Shown here one piece after another: positions 8,001-15,978 of a stretch of 64,000 bases of DNA. The position numbers and the translations under genes are program-made. The notes beneath the pieces were generated by a model that made no database searches, was not told the DNA's origin, and saw only the letters and a list, made by a program, of their open reading frames with translations. The stretch is taken from positions 62,001 to 126,000 of the forward strand of contig JAEWGW010000032.1 of NCBI GenBank assembly GCA_023388055.1. The letters are read 5' to 3'. The stretch's first letter is position 1. Each line of letters starts with the position of its first letter. Source of the stretch: Bacillota bacterium. Lineage in GTDB: Bacteria > Bacillota > Bacilli > Paenibacillales > NBRC-103111.

Positions 8001-8934
8001 CCTGCTTCAAAATGAAAATATGAAGATTTACCGCCGTCTCCGGACCTGGATTCTGATCGGCATTCTTGTGGCCATCGCCTGCTCCTTTTCCATGATCAGC
8101 AGAATGACGGACAAGGGAACCAATGAGGGCTGGGAGGTCCGGGCCCAGGCCCGGCTGGAATCCAACCAGGCTTATCTGGAGGACAGCAACCGGCTTCCGG
8201 TGTTGGCGCAGGAGGAGATCAGACGCTCCATTGTGCTGGATCAGTACCGTCTGGAGCATGATATTCCCCCGTCAGAGAACACGCTGTGGGGGATGGTGCT
8301 GTCCATGTCCATTCTGATTCAGCTGGTTACGATTTTTACAGTGGTCATAGCAGCGGATATTGTCGCAGGCGAATTCGCCACAGGCACCATCAAGCTGTTG
8401 CTGATCCGTCCGGCGGGCCGTGCCAAAATTCTGTTGTCCAAGTACATATCGGTGAGTATGTTCTCTCTGCTTTTGCTGGTGGTGCTGTTCGTTTCCTCCT
8501 TCCTGGTCAACGGTGTGCTGTACCAGTTCTCGGATATCGGTTCTCCTTACCTCCATGTGGGCAAGGATATGATCGTGGAGGAAAGCAGCATGGTGCTGCA
8601 CGTGATGAATACATACGGGCTGAAATGCATCGAGCTGATTATGATCGTCACCCTGGCTTTTATGATTTCCACCGTATTCCGCAGCAGCTCGCTGGCCATC
8701 AGCATGTCGCTTTTGTTTTTATTCCTGGGGCAGGCGATTACCAACTTCGTAAGCTACTGGAGCTGGGGCCGGTTCTGGCTGTTCGCCAATACGGACCTGA
8801 CCCAATATATCGAAGGAAAGCCGCTGATGGAGGGGATGAACATGACCTTTTCCATTATTGTGCTGGTCGCTTACTTCCTGCTGTTTAACTTCCTCTCCTG
8901 GACCATCTTCCAAAAAAGGGACGTGGCCGCCTGA
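7984..8934 (+). CDS. ABC transporter permease (ABC-2 type)
   Basis: The 316-residue membrane protein has a first helix (WILIGILVAIACSFSMISR), a large loop of about 100 residues and five more helices (for example ILIQLVTIFTVVIAADIVAG and FSLLLLVVLFVSSFLV). This matches ABC-2 permeases that pair with BcrA-type ATPases. The loop after helix 1 is rich in charged residues. I choose the GTG at 7984, which overlaps the ATPase gene by 17 bases, consistent with translational coupling. A stable terminator follows, so the two genes form a complete operon. Confidence 0.9.
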   Translation: MIRLLSLLQNENMKIYRRLRTWILIGILVAIACSFSMISRMTDKGTNEGWEVRAQARLESNQAYLEDSNRLPVLAQEEIRRSIVLDQYRLEHDIPPSENTLWGMVLSMSILIQLVTIFTVVIAADIVAGEFATGTIKLLLIRPAGRAKILLSKYISVSMFSLLLLVVLFVSSFLVNGVLYQFSDIGSPYLHVGKDMIVEESSMVLHVMNTYGLKCIELIMIVTLAFMISTVFRSSSLAISMSLLFLFLGQAITNFVSYWSWGRFWLFANTDLTQYIEGKPLMEGMNMTFSIIVLVAYFLLFNFLSWTIFQKRDVAA

Positions 8935-8972
8935 GGCGAAGACTTTTGGCCCGGTAAACCCTGCTTCACACT

Positions 8973-9005
8973 ACCGCCTTCCGCTTGCCGGAGGCGGTTT
9001 TTTTT
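8973..9005 (+). terminator. Terminator of the ABC transporter operon
   Basis: ACCGCCTTCCG pairs with CGGAGGCGGT (one bulge) across a short loop, followed by eight T residues. Confidence 0.9.
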
Positions 9006-9127
9006 GGTTTGTACCCGCGGCCTGCGGGGAATACTAGGGCGTGTCTGATAACTCCGAGGGAAGCAGATTCATCGAGTTTTGGTTCAGGGAGCCGCTTGCC
9101 CAACGGAATCGATAGGGAGGGGATAAA

Positions 9128-10555
9128 TTGTTCTGGATCATCCTTCTGCTGTGTCTGTATCTTCTCCAGATCATGCTTATGCTGGTTCTGGAACATCGCC
9201 ACCCCGCCAAAGCCTTGGCCTGGATAGTCATCCTTCTGGTGCTGCCCGTAGCGGGGCTGGGCCTATACTATTTCCTCGCCCGGCAATACCGGCACAAGCG
9301 GCGGATCAAGCAGCTGCCCAAGGGAGTCTGGGAGCGGCTGCACCGGGAGATGGAGCGGCTGTCCGATCTGTACCGGCCGGCTCCGGAGGAAACGCGGGAG
9401 ATCGGGAAGGCGCCGCGGCTTCTGGGACTTCTGGGGAATTTGCCGGGTGCGCCCATTACCGGGGGCAATACGGTGGAATTTTACCATGAAGGGAAGGAGT
9501 TTTTTCCTGCGCTCCTGGAAGCTATGGACGGGGCAGAGGATCATATTCATATGCAATATTACATCATCCGGGATGATCGTCTTGGCCGGCAATTCCGGGA
9601 TATGATGATCAAAAAAGCACGGGAGGGTGTGGAGGTCCGCCTGTTGTATGACGGCATCGGCAGTGTGGGTCTGACCGAGGGGTATGTAGAGCGGCTGGAG
9701 GAAGCGGGGGTAGAGACGGGATGTTTCCTGCCGCCTCTGGTGGCGCTGCTGGACAAACGGCTGAATTACCGCAACCACCGCAAGATAACCGTAATAGACG
9801 GAAAAACCGGCTTTCTCGGAGGTTTTAATATCGGTGACGAATATATGGGGAAGGACCCGAAGCTAGGCTTTTGGCGGGATACGCATATGCGGGTGGATGG
9901 GGATGCGGTGTACCGTTTGCAATACACCTTTCTGCGGGATTGGTTCCTGGCGAAGGGACAGCTGCCGGAGGGAGCCCGTTTTTTGCCCGAGCAGGAAAAG
10001 AAGGGCCAGGAGCTGGTGCAGATCCTTAACAGTGGCCCTGACAGCAAGTGGGATGCCATGCTGGAGCTGTACTTTTCCGCAATAGCGGCAGGGGAGCGGA
10101 GAGTGTGGATGGTTACTCCTTATTTCATCCCGGAGGGTGGCATTCTGCTGGCTCTGAAAACCGCCGCTCTAAGCGGAGCGGATGTGCGGATCATTCTGCC
10201 CGCCATACCCGACTCCCGGGTGGTGTATTGGGCCTCCCTGTCTTATCTGGAGGAGCTCCTGCAGGTGGGGGTAAAGATTTTTTTGTACCAGGGCGGCTTT
10301 ATCCATGCCAAGCTTCTGATCGTGGATGACAAGCTTGCTACTGTGGGCACGGCCAATATGGATAAACGCAGCTTCTTCAGCAATTTCGAGCAAAATGCGG
10401 TGCTGTTTGACCGCCATCTGGTAGCCAGACTGGCAGGTCAGTTCCAACTGGATCTGCGCCGCTGCCGGGAGCTGGAGGCTTCGGAATTTGAGGGGCTTCC
10501 CCGCTGGAAAAAAGTCAGGGAAGGCGTCGCCAGACTCCTGGCTCCGCTGTTCTGA
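9128..10555 (+). CDS. cls: Cardiolipin synthase
   Basis: The 475-residue protein has two N-terminal membrane helices (FWIILLLCLYLLQIMLMLVL and AWIVILLVLPVAGLGLYYFL) and two phospholipase D domains. Their HKD motifs are HRKITVIDGKTGFLGGFN near residue 217 and HAKLLIVDDKLATVGTANMD near residue 397. It joins two phosphatidylglycerol molecules into cardiolipin and glycerol at the membrane. The start is TTG at 9128 after GGGAGGGG. Both catalytic motifs are intact. It stands alone and is convergent with the LigD polymerase gene, only 12 bases away. Confidence 0.95.
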   Translation: MFWIILLLCLYLLQIMLMLVLEHRHPAKALAWIVILLVLPVAGLGLYYFLARQYRHKRRIKQLPKGVWERLHREMERLSDLYRPAPEETREIGKAPRLLGLLGNLPGAPITGGNTVEFYHEGKEFFPALLEAMDGAEDHIHMQYYIIRDDRLGRQFRDMMIKKAREGVEVRLLYDGIGSVGLTEGYVERLEEAGVETGCFLPPLVALLDKRLNYRNHRKITVIDGKTGFLGGFNIGDEYMGKDPKLGFWRDTHMRVDGDAVYRLQYTFLRDWFLAKGQLPEGARFLPEQEKKGQELVQILNSGPDSKWDAMLELYFSAIAAGERRVWMVTPYFIPEGGILLALKTAALSGADVRIILPAIPDSRVVYWASLSYLEELLQVGVKIFLYQGGFIHAKLLIVDDKLATVGTANMDKRSFFSNFEQNAVLFDRHLVARLAGQFQLDLRRCRELEASEFEGLPRWKKVREGVARLLAPLF

Positions 10556-10567
10556 CAGCTACGCTTG

Positions 10568-11491
10568 TTACAGCTTGTTCAGGAACCGCAGCACCTGGTC
10601 CAGGGATTGGGGCGCAAGCTTCTGAATCAGATCCCCCATCCGGGCCAGCCGCGGGCCGATGGTCAACAGGTTAAACTCCTTCGGGCTGCAGTTGGCCTTT
10701 ACCTCACTCCACAGAAGCGGTGTGGAAAGAGTGGCGTGGACCTTGGCCCTCGGAGTATAGGGAGCGGATAAGGTTTTGCCGTACCAATGCTGCAGATAAT
10801 CCACATAAATCCGGTCGCCGCGGTTTTTCTTCAGCCGTTCGATAGTAAACAGGCTCGGGTGGCTCTCCACCAGATACTTTCCCAGGAAATGGCCTGCCTC
10901 CCGCAATTGGGCGAAGGTATATTGTCCGGGCGGGATAGGGACATATAGCTGGACCCCTGTGGCTCCGGAGGTTTTGGGAACCGACTGGACGCCCATCCGC
11001 TCCAGAGCTTGTCCCGCCAGATAAGCGGCCTCCATAATCCGGGGCTCCTCCTCCAGGCTGGGATCGATGTCGATAAGCCATTCCGCAGGCAGCTCCGATC
11101 CGATTTCGTGCAGGGAGGGATGAAACTCCAGGCACGCCAGATTGCCCAGCCAGACCAGCGTGGGGATGGAGTCCAGAACCACATACCGGATGCCGGACAG
11201 CTCCGCTGTGGGAACGAAGGACGGCAGGGGCTCGGGGGCATTTTTCTGGTAAAAAAAATCCGGATCACCTGCTCCATGCGGATAACGGATGGTGGTTAAA
11301 TATCGGTTCCTCGTATACCGGAGGAGGTATGGAGCCAGCTCAATCAGCTTCTGCAAATAGATCAGCTTGGTAACTCCCATCTCGGGGTACAGAGGTTTGT
11401 CCGGATTGGTGATGGTCAGCTCGTGGCCTTCGATGGTCACCGTGCCAGTTACGGTTTTATGCGGCTTCGGCCGCGTGCTGGAAGGGGGCAT
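10568..11491 (-). CDS. ligD (polymerase part): LigD-type NHEJ polymerase/primase
   Basis: The 307-residue product is a stand-alone archaeo-eukaryotic primase-like polymerase domain of LigD. Typical text is TNPDKPLYPEMGVTK, then YPHGAGDPDFFYQK, VWLGNLACLEFHP and LIDIDPSLEE, where the two aspartates bind metal. It fills gaps at broken ends with nucleotides, working with Ku and the ligase encoded upstream. The start at 11491 has AGGAGGA eight bases upstream; an ATG at 11524 precedes that site and is not used. In B. subtilis this domain is fused to the ligase; here it is a separate last gene of the operon, 92 bases after the ligase. Confidence 0.92.
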   Translation of the reverse strand: MPPSSTRPKPHKTVTGTVTIEGHELTITNPDKPLYPEMGVTKLIYLQKLIELAPYLLRYTRNRYLTTIRYPHGAGDPDFFYQKNAPEPLPSFVPTAELSGIRYVVLDSIPTLVWLGNLACLEFHPSLHEIGSELPAEWLIDIDPSLEEEPRIMEAAYLAGQALERMGVQSVPKTSGATGVQLYVPIPPGQYTFAQLREAGHFLGKYLVESHPSLFTIERLKKNRGDRIYVDYLQHWYGKTLSAPYTPRAKVHATLSTPLLWSEVKANCSPKEFNLLTIGPRLARMGDLIQKLAPQSLDQVLRFLNKL

Positions 11492-11583
11492 ACGGGCATT
11501 CCTCCTGCTTGGGCGTGTTTGCATACTTCTAATGACGGGTTGAAAAGGTGCCGGAAGACACCCTCAAGAGCGGGTCAGCTGAG

Positions 11584-12528
11584 TCAAGGAATGGGCAGGG
11601 TCACCAGCTTGGAATGGCGGAGCAGACCCGCATCGGTGACCTCCAGGCCTGTCACCCGGCAGCGGAACGGCTGGAGGAGCCAGGCTAGATTGATCCGCTT
11701 CAGATCCGGAGGCAGGACCGGGAACGGGCCGGGCAGTCCGGAGGGAGGCGGAACACGGACCGGCAGAGAGGACAGCCGGCGTTTTTGCTGTTCATCCAGA
11801 CCCAGGGACACCCTTCCGAAGTAGCTTCCCTCGAAGGCCATAATAAGGCTGGCCAGCCGCCCCTCGTTATACGTAAAACCGACAATATCCACATCCTCCT
11901 GTATGGAGGTTTTTTTCTTCAGCCAATCCCGGTGCTTCTTCCCTTCCGTGTACACACTGTCCAGCCGTTTGGAGACAATTCCCTCCCAGCCCTTGGCTTC
12001 CACCCAGCTCCATAAACCTGCTCCATCCGTAAACAGGTCTGTCACAAACAGCCGCTCCTGCTTCACGGGAAGGAGCCGCAGCAGCTCCTCATGCCGCTCC
12101 CGGTAGGGACGGTCCCGCCAGTCACGGCCCCGGGAATACAGCACATCAAAAACAGCATACCGCACAGGCTCTGTTGCGCCGGCCTTGGCAATGGCCCCGG
12201 GGTTGCGCAGCCGTTCCCGCTCCAGCACCCTGCGGAAAACCGGGCGCTGCCGGCCCTGGTCGAAGACGAAGGCCTCTCCGTCCAGCAGGCAGGGCTCCTC
12301 TATGGTGGAGAGCAGGGCAGCCAGCTCCGGGTAGGCGCTATTCTTCGGCAAAAGCCGCCTGGAGAACAATTCGGCTCTGCCCGGCCGGATGTGGGCCAGG
12401 AGGCGAACGCCGTCCCACTTGAGCTGGTAGCCCCAGTCCTCTCCCACGGGGATGGTGTCCTCGGATACGGGAATCATGGGCTCTCCCGGAAGCAGAATAG
12501 GGCTGCCTGTTCCGGCTGTGCCGTCCAT
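11584..12528 (-). CDS. ligD (ligase part): ATP-dependent DNA ligase (LigD ligase part)
   Basis: The 314-residue enzyme has the nucleotidyl-transfer motif YQLKWDGVR near residue 35, in which the lysine of KWDG is adenylated. It also shows LLDGEAF, FDVLYSRGRDW, EGIVSKRLDS and WLKKKTS, the further ligase motifs, then a C-terminal OB-fold region. It seals double-strand breaks in non-homologous end joining. The ATG follows the ku stop codon with no spacing and is served by AAGGAGA inside the ku end, so translation is coupled. There is no fused polymerase or nuclease domain. Confidence 0.93.
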   Translation of the reverse strand: MDGTAGTGSPILLPGEPMIPVSEDTIPVGEDWGYQLKWDGVRLLAHIRPGRAELFSRRLLPKNSAYPELAALLSTIEEPCLLDGEAFVFDQGRQRPVFRRVLERERLRNPGAIAKAGATEPVRYAVFDVLYSRGRDWRDRPYRERHEELLRLLPVKQERLFVTDLFTDGAGLWSWVEAKGWEGIVSKRLDSVYTEGKKHRDWLKKKTSIQEDVDIVGFTYNEGRLASLIMAFEGSYFGRVSLGLDEQQKRRLSSLPVRVPPPSGLPGPFPVLPPDLKRINLAWLLQPFRCRVTGLEVTDAGLLRHSKLVTLPIP

Positions 12529-13512
12529 TTAGCGGGTCTCCTTGGACGGGTTGTCCTGAGAGGATTTGCGGGGACGGCCACGTTTGGGCTTGGCATCCTC
12601 TGTTCCCGTCATTCCCCCTGCTTCAGCCGTGGAGGCTGGTGGTGAACCCGCGGCATTGGCTGCGGCTGGGGTTGATGCGTTTCTTCTGGCAGCCGATCCG
12701 GTTCCGGAGGTTTTGGCCGCTGCGGCTCCTCCGGGTTTGGCTCCGCTCCGCGCCGCCTCCAGACTGGCCTCCAGTGCAGACATCAGGTCGATGACATTGG
12801 TCCGCTGCTGCTCCGGCGCCACTTGAATTTCCTCACCTGCAACCTTGCGGGAGATGGCTTCATAGACAGCGCTGCGGTACTCATCGGTATATTTCTCCGG
12901 CTCAAAAGGGGTGGAAAGCTGATCGATGAGCATTTTGGCCATGGTCAGCTCCTTGTCATTGACGTTGGCCTGCTCGGGCAGATTGGGCACCTGGCTGATG
13001 GGCCGGATTTCGTCGGGAAAGAAGATAGTCTCCAGCGCCAAACAGCGGTCCACCACACGGATGGCGGCCAGGCTGCTTTTGGAGCGGATGGATACCTTGG
13101 CGATGCCGATTTTGCCTGTTTCCGTCAGGGAACGAAGCAGGAGATTGTAGGCGTTGGAGCCGGTATCCGCGGGGGCGAGGTAGTAGGTTTTCTGGAAATA
13201 GACAGGGTCAATTTCCCCCAGCTGGACGAAGTCCAGGATCTTAATCTCCTTGCTTTTTTCCCCGCTCAGCTGCTCCAGCTCCTCTTTATCGAAAATAACG
13301 AAGCGGCCCGGCTCATGCTCATAACCCTTGACGATTTCCTCCCAGGGCACCTCTGTCTCGCAGGTTTGGCATTTGCGTACATACGAAAGTGGGGTGGAGC
13401 ATGGTTTGTGGATCATGCGCATGGAAATATCCTTGTCCTCGGTAGCCGAGAACATCTTCACGGGAACATGGACCAGACCGAAGCTGATGGCCCCTTTCCA
13501 GACGGTATGCAT
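12529..13512 (-). CDS. ku: Non-homologous end-joining protein Ku
   Basis: The 327-residue protein starts MHTVWKGAISFGLVHVPVK, the classic bacterial Ku start, and continues with the beta-barrel region (CQTCETEVPWEEIVKGYE). From about residue 260 there is an Ala/Ser/Gly-rich tail ending in KPKRGRPRKSS, an AT-hook-like basic segment that in other bacteria helps DNA binding and end bridging. Ku dimers encircle DNA ends and recruit LigD. The start follows AGGAGGG. It is first in the order ku-ligase-polymerase. Such systems protect dormant spores from strand breaks. Confidence 0.95.
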   Translation of the reverse strand: MHTVWKGAISFGLVHVPVKMFSATEDKDISMRMIHKPCSTPLSYVRKCQTCETEVPWEEIVKGYEHEPGRFVIFDKEELEQLSGEKSKEIKILDFVQLGEIDPVYFQKTYYLAPADTGSNAYNLLLRSLTETGKIGIAKVSIRSKSSLAAIRVVDRCLALETIFFPDEIRPISQVPNLPEQANVNDKELTMAKMLIDQLSTPFEPEKYTDEYRSAVYEAISRKVAGEEIQVAPEQQRTNVIDLMSALEASLEAARSGAKPGGAAAAKTSGTGSAARRNASTPAAANAAGSPPASTAEAGGMTGTEDAKPKRGRPRKSSQDNPSKETR

Positions 13513-13616
13513 GGGAATCCCTCCTGTTTGCGTGCGTGGTTGCGGTAGTTGTGGTTGCTGGGGCTGTTGGATGCAAAGTCAGTGTGCCCATAGTCTTTGC
13601 TTGAAGGCGGCCGCCC

Positions 13617-13820
13617 ATGCGCTGGATGAGGGAGGAGAGTAGAGGGGAGGTGAGGAGAGGCTGGGAAGGAGCTGGGAGGAGTTGGAGAGGATTTGGGAGT
13701 ACTCGATCAGGATTTGGGAGGAGCCAGAGGGAAGTCGGTGAGGAGCCGGGTGGGAAACTGGAGGAGCCGAGGGGAAGCCGGTGGAGAGCCGGGTGGGAAA
13801 CTGGAGGAGCCGGGGGGATA
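13617..13820 (+). repeat. G-rich degenerate tandem repeat
   Basis: The plus strand is almost free of C and full of GGAG, GGGA and GGGTGGG runs. The clearest unit (GAGCCGGGTGGGAAACTGG) starts at 13743 and again at 13786, period 43. No gene is visible on either strand. The four-arm element E follows directly. G-quadruplex formation is possible. Confidence 0.75.
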
Positions 13821-13916
13821 GTGGTCAGGAAGAATATGGGGATATGGTTTGTAAAGTAAAATTGGAGGGTTGGGAGGTAGATGGTTATGGTCACCGCCAG
13901 TGGCACTGTACCCAAA

Positions 13917-14090
13917 TGCAAAAGTGCATCTATTTTTGTGCTGCAGATGCCTGAGCCTGCCCCAAATGCAAAAGTGCATTTATTTTCCGCATATGGAGTC
14001 CGCATGGCGGGTTTCGCGAAAAATAACTGCACTTTTGCAGGATGGATGGGCCAAAACGCCAATTTGGCCCCAAATAGCTGCACTTTTGCA
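13917..14090. repeat. Four-arm palindromic element E (tag TGCAAAAGTGCA)
   Basis: TGCAAAAGTGCA occurs forward at 13917 and 13967 and inverted as TGCACTTTTGCA at 14028 and 14079. Same-side spacing is 50 and 51 bp. The forward tags are followed by CTATTT or TTATTT and the inverted tags are preceded by AAATAA or AAATAG, as in elements A to D. It lies between the 3' end of the response regulator gene and the 5' end of ku. Confidence 0.9.
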
Positions 14091-14122
14091 GGATAGGCGG
14101 GGGTGGGGCCGCAGTAGTCAGC

Positions 14123-14210
14123 AGCAAGCAGCTAAGGAGCGCAATATGACAGTTAGTCGGTAGCAAGCAGCTAAGGAGCGCACTAAGACAGTTAGTCGGT
14201 AGCAGGCAGA
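14123..14210 (+). repeat. 39-bp direct repeat
   Basis: AGCAAGCAGCTAAGGAGCGC starts at 14123 and again at 14162, with a partial third copy at 14201. The period is 39 bp. It ends just before the stop codon of the response regulator gene. Confidence 0.85.
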
Positions 14211-14214
14211 CTCT

Positions 14215-15978
14215 TCACTTATCCTTCTGCAGCCGGAAGGCGCTGGGGAGCTGGCCCGTGTGGGCCTTGAACAGCTTAGTGAAATACTGCTTGTTGTCGT
14301 AGCCCAACAGGAGCGAGATGTCCTCCACGGTTTTGTCCGAAAGCTTGAGCAGCTCCCGGGCCTTGTCCATTTTGACCCGGGTAGCGAATTCCACGAAGTT
14401 CTCCCCGGTTTCCCGCTTGAACAAGCGGCTCAGGTAATTGGGGTGCAGATGCAGATGCCGCGCGGCATCCTCCAGCGTGATTCGTTCATTCCAGTGGACG
14501 GATACATAACGCTGGCACTCCATAATCTCCCGGTTTTTGGACTCCTGGTACACCTGTCCCGCCCACTCCACCGCCTGGAGCATGTAGGAGCGCAGCCACC
14601 CCTCCAGCTCCCCCAGGCTGGTTAGCTCCATGACATCATGGTGCAGCACCTCGGAGGCATAGCTGGACTGGTAATGCTGCAGGGATTTGAGCCGCATCCG
14701 GATGTCCAGGATGATCTTCAGCAGCCACTCCTTCACCTCCACCGGGTTAAACCGGTGATACTGGATAAACGCCAGCCACTTGGCGATAAACGCCTCCACC
14801 TGCTCCGCCTGCTCCTCCAGCACTGCGCGGCGGAATTCCTCCAGGGCGGTCACATACTCCGCCAGCAGCAGATCCCCCGAGCCAAAGCTGCCCTGCAGAT
14901 GCTCCAGCCGCAGAATGGATGCCTCCGGCCAATAAAAGCGGCCCTGTGCCGCGGTGATTTCCTTGTTCAGCACCTCCCGCAGCTCCTTGCCGTCTGCTAC
15001 CGGCGTGCCTGTCACGAAGGTAAAGGGGGTTTTGCCGAACTGCAGCAGACACTGCTGGAGCTTGCGCAGGGTATCCTCCATCCGCTGGCGGTTATTAATA
15101 TGAAGCTGCGAAAAATGCGGGAACAGCAGCACCAGCTCGCCGCTCTCCAGGGAAAATACCGCCGCTTCCCCGGAGACAGACAGTTTCCCATACTCCTGAA
15201 GCTTCCCGTACACAGACAGTTTCCCGTGCTCCTGCAGCTTCCCGTACTCCATCACCTTCCTGTTATCCGGCAGCTTCCCGTGCTCCATCACTTTCCCGTG
15301 CTCCGATCGTTCTCCGGGAGCCAGCAGCTCCTCGGCAATATTTTCCGCTGTATAAACCAGCAGCTCCCTGGTCTGGAAACGCCGCAAAGCCTCCCGCATC
15401 CGGCAGGGAAAACCCAGCACAGGCACATACGAGGTGCCCCGGCCGAACTCCACGCCATAATCCGCCGCCTGCCGGCTCCACTCAGCCGGGTCCAGCAACG
15501 GGCCGCCCAGCGTTTTCCGCAGGAAAATACGCTTCAAATCGCTGCGGTTGCGCCGCAAGCTCTGCTCCAGCTCCCGGCTTTTGTGCCGGGCCACCGCTTC
15601 GCCGTCCAGCTCCTTTTTGAGCCGGATCAGGAGCTCCGTGATGGTTTTGGCCGTCATGGTTTCCTTCAGCACATATTCGCTGACCCCCAGCTTCACCGCC
15701 AGCTGGGCATAGCCAAACTCATCGTGACAGGACAGGATGGCCGTTTTCAAGCCAGGTTCCTCCGTGCGGAGCACCCGAATCAGCTCCATCCCGTCCATCT
15801 CCGGCATGCCGATGTCGGTGATCAGCACCTCCGGCGGGGCTTCACCTGCCGCTGCCAACGCCTCTAACGGGTTCTGGAAGGTTCCCGCCAGCCGGAAGCC
15901 CAGCCCGGTCCAGTTCACCGCCCCCGCCAAAAACTCCAGCACCGGCAGATCGTCGTCCACCAGCATCACGCTATACAT
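14215..15978 (-). CDS. AraC-type response regulator (YesN-like)
   Basis: The 587-residue protein has a receiver domain at 1-120 (VDDDLPVLEFL, phosphoacceptor in ITDIGMPEMDG) and a long middle region. A C-terminal double helix-turn-helix of AraC type lies at about 490-585 (ITLEDAARHLHLHPNYLSRLF and DISLLLGYDNKQYFTKLF). Such regulators control neighbouring sugar transporter operons. The middle region contains an unusual stretch at about 220-270 made of repeated HGKL, YGKL and RKVMEYGKL units, described under findings. The gene overlaps the kinase gene by 8 bases and is last in a five-gene operon. Confidence 0.92.
   Translation of the reverse strand: MYSVMLVDDDLPVLEFLAGAVNWTGLGFRLAGTFQNPLEALAAAGEAPPEVLITDIGMPEMDGMELIRVLRTEEPGLKTAILSCHDEFGYAQLAVKLGVSEYVLKETMTAKTITELLIRLKKELDGEAVARHKSRELEQSLRRNRSDLKRIFLRKTLGGPLLDPAEWSRQAADYGVEFGRGTSYVPVLGFPCRMREALRRFQTRELLVYTAENIAEELLAPGERSEHGKVMEHGKLPDNRKVMEYGKLQEHGKLSVYGKLQEYGKLSVSGEAAVFSLESGELVLLFPHFSQLHINNRQRMEDTLRKLQQCLLQFGKTPFTFVTGTPVADGKELREVLNKEITAAQGRFYWPEASILRLEHLQGSFGSGDLLLAEYVTALEEFRRAVLEEQAEQVEAFIAKWLAFIQYHRFNPVEVKEWLLKIILDIRMRLKSLQHYQSSYASEVLHHDVMELTSLGELEGWLRSYMLQAVEWAGQVYQESKNREIMECQRYVSVHWNERITLEDAARHLHLHPNYLSRLFKRETGENFVEFATRVKMDKARELLKLSDKTVEDISLLLGYDNKQYFTKLFKAHTGQLPSAFRLQKDK

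Noticed and set aside
13319..14083. A minus-strand frame running from element E into ku
   Set aside because: It consists of repeat DNA and then ku in the wrong frame; no family text.
14638..15867. A 409-codon plus-strand frame in the response regulator
   Set aside because: Shadow of a recognised gene; Leu/Gln/His-rich text typical of reversed high-GC coding sequence.
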